Source of the DNA: Deltaproteobacteria bacterium
GTDB taxonomy: Bacteria > Desulfobacterota > DSM-4660 > Desulfatiglandales > HGW-15
Direction of reading: 5' to 3'
DNA: 10,701 bases
NCBI GenBank assembly: GCA_021737245.1
Contig: JAIPEI010000086.1
Coordinates: 1 to 10,701, forward strand
The position numbers and the translations under genes were made by a program. Of the stretch, positions 7,138-10,701 are shown piece by piece (the first letter of the stretch is position 1; each line of letters begins with the position of its first letter). The notes under the pieces are model-generated. The model searched no databases. It was not told the DNA's origin and was given only the letters and a program-made list of their open reading frames with translations.

Positions 7138-9014
7138 GCCTCACCTCCCGGGTCCGTCCCTGCGGCGCCCGTCTCCCTCGGTCCCTGATCTCCGTAGGCC
7201 GCGGGCCACTGGATGGTCAGCCGCGTGCCCCAGCCCTTGCGGCTCTCGATTCGGACGGTCCCGCCGTGGCTCTCCACGATGCCGAGGCTCAGGGGGAGCC
7301 CCAGGCCCGTTCCCGCGTCCTTGGTGCTGAAGAAGGGATCGAACACGCTCTTCAGGTCGCTCCTGGGGATGCCCACGCCCAGGTCCCGGATCACGATCTT
7401 CGCCCGGGCCGGGCTCTCCGGTGGAACGCCCTCTCTCGACAGCCCCGTGGAGAAGCGGATCTCTCCGCCTTCGGGCATGGCGTCCATGGCGTTCACCATC
7501 AGGTTGATGACCACCTGCTCCATCTGGTGGGGGTCCACCAGGAGCGGGGGCATGTCCGGATCCAGGTTGTTGTGAAAGACGATCCGCCGCTCGCGGGCCT
7601 GCTCCTCGAAGAGATCCTGCGCGGACAGGATGATGCGGTTGACGTCCGTGGGCACGCGCTTGGGCGCGGACTGCCGTGCAAAGGTGAGAAAATCCGTCAC
7701 GAAGGCGTTCAGCCGGTCGATCTCCTCGGACACGAGCCCGGTGTACTCCTGGATCAGCGCATCGCCGGCACGGCGTCTCCTGAGCAGCACCACGGCGCCC
7801 TTCATGGCGTTGAGCGGGTTGCGGATCTCGTGGGCCACGCCCGCGGAGAGGCGTCCCAGGCTGATCAGCTTCTCCGAGCGGACCAGCTCGTCCTGAATGC
7901 GGGCGAGGTTCCTCACCATTCGGTTGAAGGCGCTCGTGAGATCGCCCAGCTCGTCTCTGGAGCGCACCGGGATCTCCTGGCTCAGGTCGCCTCCCGCGAT
8001 CCGGTGGGTGGCGCTCACGAGATCGCGCACAGGCTTCAGCATGTAGTAGGAGAGAAGGCTCACGCCGACGATCGAGCAGAAGAGAATGAGAAGCACCACC
8101 TGGAGGACGCGCGTCCGGATCAGGCCCACCTCCTTGGTGAACTCGCTGCTCGGGATGGTCGCGGCCAGGGACCAGCCCATGCCGGGGATCGGCCAGAAGG
8201 CCGCCAGCTTGTCCGCGCCTTCGTACCGGTACGACTTCCATCCGGAGCCTCCGCGGTTCATCTCGTGCACCAGGCCGGCGATGCTCGGGTCGGGGTAGTT
8301 CCCCAGGCCGTGCTCGTAGGGCCCAAACTGCGGGTGGGCGATGGTCCGGCCCTCGCCGTCCACGAGAAAGGCATACCCCTCCTCGCCCACCTGGATGCTG
8401 CGCACGATCTCGCGGATGGCCTCGTAGTCCACGTCGATCACCACGATCCCGACGAACTCGTCCCACGCCGTGAAGATCGGCCTGGCCCAGTGCATCAGGT
8501 ACCCGTGTCTGGCCCCGGAAAAGGTGATCTCCGAGACCTGGATCCCGTCGCTCCCGGACCCGCGCACTCCCTCGAAAAACGCATCTTGAGCCGTCTCCAG
8601 CAACGGTCCGGTCTCGCCGCTGGACCGGACCTTGATCCGCTCCACACCCGAGGGATCGATGAAGCGGATCTGGAAGTAGCTGTGGGCCCGCTCGATGAAG
8701 TCCCGGAACAGTCGCACGATGCTGTCCCGGCTGAACTCGGCCTCGGCGTTCAGCCGGAAGGAGCGCGCCAAATGGTAGTCGTTGAGCACGGGCAGGCTGG
8801 AGATGGTGTTGAGGTCCAGCCTGCAGGTGTAGAAGATGTCGTCGATCCGCGCGGCCGTGGCCCGCACCTTGGCCATCTGCTCCTGTCGGACCAGCCGGTT
8901 GACCCGCTCGACCGACGCCCGGTAGGAGAAATACCCCACCGTGGCAATGGGGAGGCAGACGAGCGGGAGAATGAGCAGCAGGAGCTTGATGGAGATGGAG
9001 AATCGAAATTTCAT
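7134..9014 (-). CDS. Cache-domain sensor histidine kinase (NtrB-like kinase core)
   Basis: A 626-residue membrane kinase from ATG 9014. The frame continues upstream to 9146, but those extra 44 residues precede an obvious membrane start (MKFRFSISIKLLLLILPLV). Layout: membrane helix 9-30; periplasmic region of about 270 residues that looks like a double Cache domain (RFIDPSGVERIKVRS, VVIDVDYEAI, GYAFLVDGEGRTIAHP); second membrane helix at about 303-324; HAMP to about 375; then the kinase core. The H-box is AGVAHEIRNPLNAM with His 395. The N-box is VINLMVNAMDAM with Asn 508. The G1 box reads DLGVGI (Leu where Thr is usual) and the G2 box GTGLGLPL. Cache domains bind small extracellular ligands such as amino acids or organic acids; the ligand here is unknown. 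It sits in one transcription unit with the NtrC-type regulator and is divergent from a binding-protein gene. A GGGGA sequence 3-7 nt before the ATG may act as the ribosome binding site. Confidence 0.94.
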   Translation of the reverse strand: MKFRFSISIKLLLLILPLVCLPIATVGYFSYRASVERVNRLVRQEQMAKVRATAARIDDIFYTCRLDLNTISSLPVLNDYHLARSFRLNAEAEFSRDSIVRLFRDFIERAHSYFQIRFIDPSGVERIKVRSSGETGPLLETAQDAFFEGVRGSGSDGIQVSEITFSGARHGYLMHWARPIFTAWDEFVGIVVIDVDYEAIREIVRSIQVGEEGYAFLVDGEGRTIAHPQFGPYEHGLGNYPDPSIAGLVHEMNRGGSGWKSYRYEGADKLAAFWPIPGMGWSLAATIPSSEFTKEVGLIRTRVLQVVLLILFCSIVGVSLLSYYMLKPVRDLVSATHRIAGGDLSQEIPVRSRDELGDLTSAFNRMVRNLARIQDELVRSEKLISLGRLSAGVAHEIRNPLNAMKGAVVLLRRRRAGDALIQEYTGLVSEEIDRLNAFVTDFLTFARQSAPKRVPTDVNRIILSAQDLFEEQARERRIVFHNNLDPDMPPLLVDPHQMEQVVINLMVNAMDAMPEGGEIRFSTGLSREGVPPESPARAKIVIRDLGVGIPRSDLKSVFDPFFSTKDAGTGLGLPLSLGIVESHGGTVRIESRKGWGTRLTIQWPAAYGDQGPRETGAAGTDPGGEA

Positions 9015-9047
9015 GGTCCCCGGTCCGGTGTGGGTGCAGAAACAAAG

Positions 9048-9076
9048 AGAGTAGGACAGGCCCCGGGGGGTGTCAA
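9048..9076 (-). promoter_or_regulatory. Candidate sigma70-type promoter of the kinase/regulator operon
   Basis: On the minus strand a perfect TTGACA -35 (9076-9071) stands 17 bp before TACTCT (9053-9048), a weak -10 matching at 3 of 6. Transcription would start near 9041, about 27 nt ahead of ATG 9014. The promoter lies in the 110-bp divergent region shared with the binding-protein gene. Confidence 0.45.
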
Positions 9077-9124
9077 CCTCTCCCTGTTTGGGGTTTGAAC
9101 GCAGGTGTGGTATAAGGATCCCCC

Positions 9125-10543
9125 ATGACCCGTCTCCCTCGAGCATCCTTCCTTTTCCTGCTGCTTCTCGCGGCCGTTTCGGCGTCCATCTTCCCGGAAC
9201 CGGCCTTTGCGCGCGACGAGATCGTCCTCGGCGTGGCCACGTCCCTGGGCACGCTGGAGGGACGGGAGAGCCACATGGCGGTCCAGCTCGCAGCCGAGGA
9301 GATCAACCGGGCCGGCGGGGTCCGGGTGGGCGGCCGCCGGCTGGACATCCGGGTGGCTGCGGTGGACCTCGAGGACGCCTATCCCGCCACCCCCATGGAC
9401 GAGATCCTCCAGAGGCTGGAACGGTTTCTGACAAGAGAGCCGGTGGACGCCGTCGTGGTGGGGTTCTTCCGCTCCGAGGCCCTGCTGGCCGGCATGGATT
9501 TGATCGCCCGGCACGGGGTCCCGCTCCTGGGCACCATTGCCATGTCCCCGGCCTCCGAGGCCAAGATCCTCCAGTCCCCGGCATACCGCTCCGTGTTCCG
9601 CCTCTGCCTGAACTCGCGGTACCTCGTGGAGTACCTCATTCAGACCATGAAGTTCCTCCGGGAGCGGTTCGACGTGGGCCGGGTCTACATCCTGAACCAG
9701 GACGTGGCCTGGACGCGGACCACGGTCTCTCTCATGATCAAGCTCTACTTCGAGCAGGCCGGCTGGGAGGTCCTGGGCCTGGACATCTATCCGACCGGAG
9801 CCTCGGACTTCACCAGGAGCCTGGAGGAGGCGCACCGGCTCGAGGCCGACGTGATCCTCCCCATCTTCGACATGCCCGAGAGCGGCGCCCTGGTGAGGCA
9901 GTGGAACCGGATGGGCAGCCGGGCCCTGCCCTGCGGCTTCATCTCCCCCCTGGGCGGCCCCGGTGCCTGGGAGGCCTTTCAAGGGGGAATCGCAGGGGCC
10001 CTGAACGTGATCTTCGAGCTGGGCAATGTGCCCACCCAGGCCTACGGTCCGGCCGAGCGATTCTACAATGCCTTTAAGAGCCGGTACGGCAAGGAGATCG
10101 AGGCGAGCCACGGCCCGGCACCCGCCTATGAATCGGTCTACGTCCTGACCGAGGCCGTGGAAAGGGCAGGGACCCTGGAGCTCGACAGGGTGGTCGAGGC
10201 CCTGGAGAGGACCGACCGGCAAGGGGCCATGGGGCGCATCCGGTTTCACCGCAGCCATCAGGTGATCTTCGGGGAGGACCCGTCCGAGGAGGCCCTGGCC
10301 TGTGTGATCCAGTGGACGGCCCAGGGGGAGCGGAGGGTGGTGTACCCGCCCTCCATCGCCGAGGGCGAGATCGAGCTCCCGGGACTTTTTTCACCCCCTG
10401 AAGAAGCCCTTGCATCTCCGGCGAACTCGACAATCGCTCAATTCAGGTTCATGGAGACGCCTGGAAACAGCCGGTGTGTCACCATAGGTAACAGTTTCGA
10501 CGCCGGTCTGGAACCCACGATCCATGGGGCTCTCCAGCCTTGA
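9125..10543 (+). CDS. Periplasmic substrate-binding protein, branched-chain amino acid type (LivK-like)
   Basis: The 472-residue protein has a signal peptide: basic MTRLPR, hydrophobic core, probable cleavage after AFA at residue 29. The mature part follows the Peripla_BP_6 / type I periplasmic binding fold: IVLGVATSLGTLEGRE, AVQLAAEEINRAGGV, the DAVVVGFFRSEALLA hinge region, PLLGTIAMSPA, VYILNQDVAWTR, YESVYVLTEAVERAG, then GAMGRIRF and VVYPPSIAEGEIELP near residue 419. Related proteins usually end about there. The last 50 residues (423-472) have no family character and a less GC-biased third codon position. The frame may have shifted at the T run 10386-10391. AAGGA (9114-9118) lies 6 nt before ATG 9125. 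A TTGGGG/TATAAG pair 17 bp apart at 9088-9116 would start transcription almost at the ATG and is doubtful. No permease or ATPase gene lies in the window. The protein may serve a transporter encoded downstream, act with the divergent Cache kinase as a ligand-sensing partner, or both. The ligand is unknown. Confidence 0.9.
   Translation: MTRLPRASFLFLLLLAAVSASIFPEPAFARDEIVLGVATSLGTLEGRESHMAVQLAAEEINRAGGVRVGGRRLDIRVAAVDLEDAYPATPMDEILQRLERFLTREPVDAVVVGFFRSEALLAGMDLIARHGVPLLGTIAMSPASEAKILQSPAYRSVFRLCLNSRYLVEYLIQTMKFLRERFDVGRVYILNQDVAWTRTTVSLMIKLYFEQAGWEVLGLDIYPTGASDFTRSLEEAHRLEADVILPIFDMPESGALVRQWNRMGSRALPCGFISPLGGPGAWEAFQGGIAGALNVIFELGNVPTQAYGPAERFYNAFKSRYGKEIEASHGPAPAYESVYVLTEAVERAGTLELDRVVEALERTDRQGAMGRIRFHRSHQVIFGEDPSEEALACVIQWTAQGERRVVYPPSIAEGEIELPGLFSPPEEALASPANSTIAQFRFMETPGNSRCVTIGNSFDAGLEPTIHGALQP
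10477..10493 (+). promoter_or_regulatory. Palindromic activator site 1 (candidate sigma54 upstream activating sequence)
   Basis: TGTCACCATAGGTAACA is a near-perfect palindrome: its arms TGTCACC and GGTAACA differ from full dyad symmetry at one position. It matches site 2 at 14 of 17 positions. It is centred about 197 bp before the expected start of the sigma54 promoter at 10655-10672. It falls inside the unusual tail of the binding-protein frame. Confidence 0.5.
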
Positions 10544-10565
10544 TGTGGGAAATGATACAACCCGC

Positions 10566-10582
10566 TGTAACCAAAAGTAACA
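10566..10582 (+). promoter_or_regulatory. Palindromic activator site 2 (candidate sigma54 upstream activating sequence)
   Basis: TGTAACCAAAAGTAACA is a pseudo-palindrome. With its flanking C and G it gives 19-bp ends CTGT and ACAG. It is centred about 108 bp before the predicted sigma54 start, the usual distance for NtrC-family enhancers, and 89 bp from the centre of site 1. Confidence 0.5.
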
Positions 10583-10654
10583 GCCTTTCCCCGACCGGCG
10601 AACCCGCCAAATAACAAGTCTCCGGAATTGCGATGTTTTTTCGGCTCTCTCCTC

Positions 10655-10672
10655 CAGGCATGCCCCTTGCAC
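10655..10672 (+). promoter_or_regulatory. Sigma54 (-24/-12) promoter reading out of the window
   Basis: AGGCATGCCCCTTGCA (10656-10671) carries the -24 GG (10657-10658) and -12 GC (10669-10670) separated by exactly 10 bp, with TTGCA intact at the -12 element. Transcription should begin near 10682. The gene it serves starts after the window; GAGGA at 10677-10681 is too near the start point to judge. The rest of 10544-10701 shows no gene. Confidence 0.65.
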
Positions 10673-10701
10673 GATCTGAGGACGCGCGAAACCCCACCAA
10701 C

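Noticed and set aside
7092..9098. 668-residue open frame on the + strand opposite the Cache kinase
   Set aside because: It is antisense to a kinase with all its motifs in order. It has a low-complexity Gly/Ala/His/Arg/Leu composition typical of reverse frames in GC-rich genes, and shows no recognisable domain.
9011..10258. 415-residue open frame on the minus strand opposite the binding protein
   Set aside because: Antisense shadow. The + strand frame has a signal peptide and a family fold, whereas this one has neither.
10391..10700. Minus-strand open frames of 93 and 73 residues at the right edge
   Set aside because: No family resemblance or ribosome site. The region is better explained by the sigma54 promoter and palindromes on the + strand.

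Overview
The window is GC-rich, densely coding bacterial chromosome. It holds two separate gene groups and is cut through a gene at its left edge. I infer an anaerobic deltaproteobacterium (Desulfobacterota). The grounds are the gene mix: a split ATP synthase operon with b' plus a signal-peptide-bearing b, an NtrC/sigma54 two-component pair, a Cache-domain kinase and a LivK-type binding protein. The assignment is moderate to weak. I saw no tRNA, rRNA, CRISPR or insertion sequence.

Layout. 1-1616 (+): C-terminal part of a hybrid histidine kinase (HAMP end, PAS, kinase, receiver). 1617-1895: leader region with a sigma70-like promoter and a possible hairpin. 1896-5674 (+): a complete membrane-sector (Fo) ATP synthase operon in the order atpZ-like, atpI-like, atpB (a), atpE1 (four-hairpin c), atpE2 (one-hairpin c), atpF' (b'), atpF (b), closed by a clear intrinsic terminator at 5704-5746. 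No F1 gene (alpha, beta, gamma, delta, epsilon) is present, so the catalytic head must be encoded elsewhere. 5752-9014 (-): an overlapping kinase/response-regulator pair, the regulator being an NtrC-type sigma54 activator. 9125-10543 (+): a divergently transcribed periplasmic binding protein of the branched-chain amino acid type. 10477-10682: two matching 17-bp palindromes upstream of a sigma54-type promoter that points out of the window.

The most unusual object is the ATP synthase rotor. One gene encodes a 323-residue c subunit made of four fused hairpins. Hairpins 1 and 4 keep the essential glutamate of the second helix, while hairpins 2 and 3 carry glutamine there. The next gene encodes an ordinary 82-residue c subunit with the two-carboxylate Na+ signature (E32, V63, E65, S66, T67, Y70). 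The a subunit keeps the essential arginine but lacks the E. coli E219 and H245 equivalents. Together this suggests a Na+-coupled machine whose ring may mix two kinds of c subunit and carry fewer ion sites than hairpins. The single-hairpin gene has a strong ribosome binding site and is flanked by RNA hairpins, as if its expression were tuned apart from the rest of the operon.

At the right, the kinase/regulator pair, the binding protein and the downstream sigma54 promoter look like one sensing and uptake circuit. The binding protein would supply or capture a ligand, the Cache kinase would sense it, and the NtrC-type regulator would bind the tandem palindromes to switch on the operon that starts just beyond the window. 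This circuit is inferred from arrangement only.
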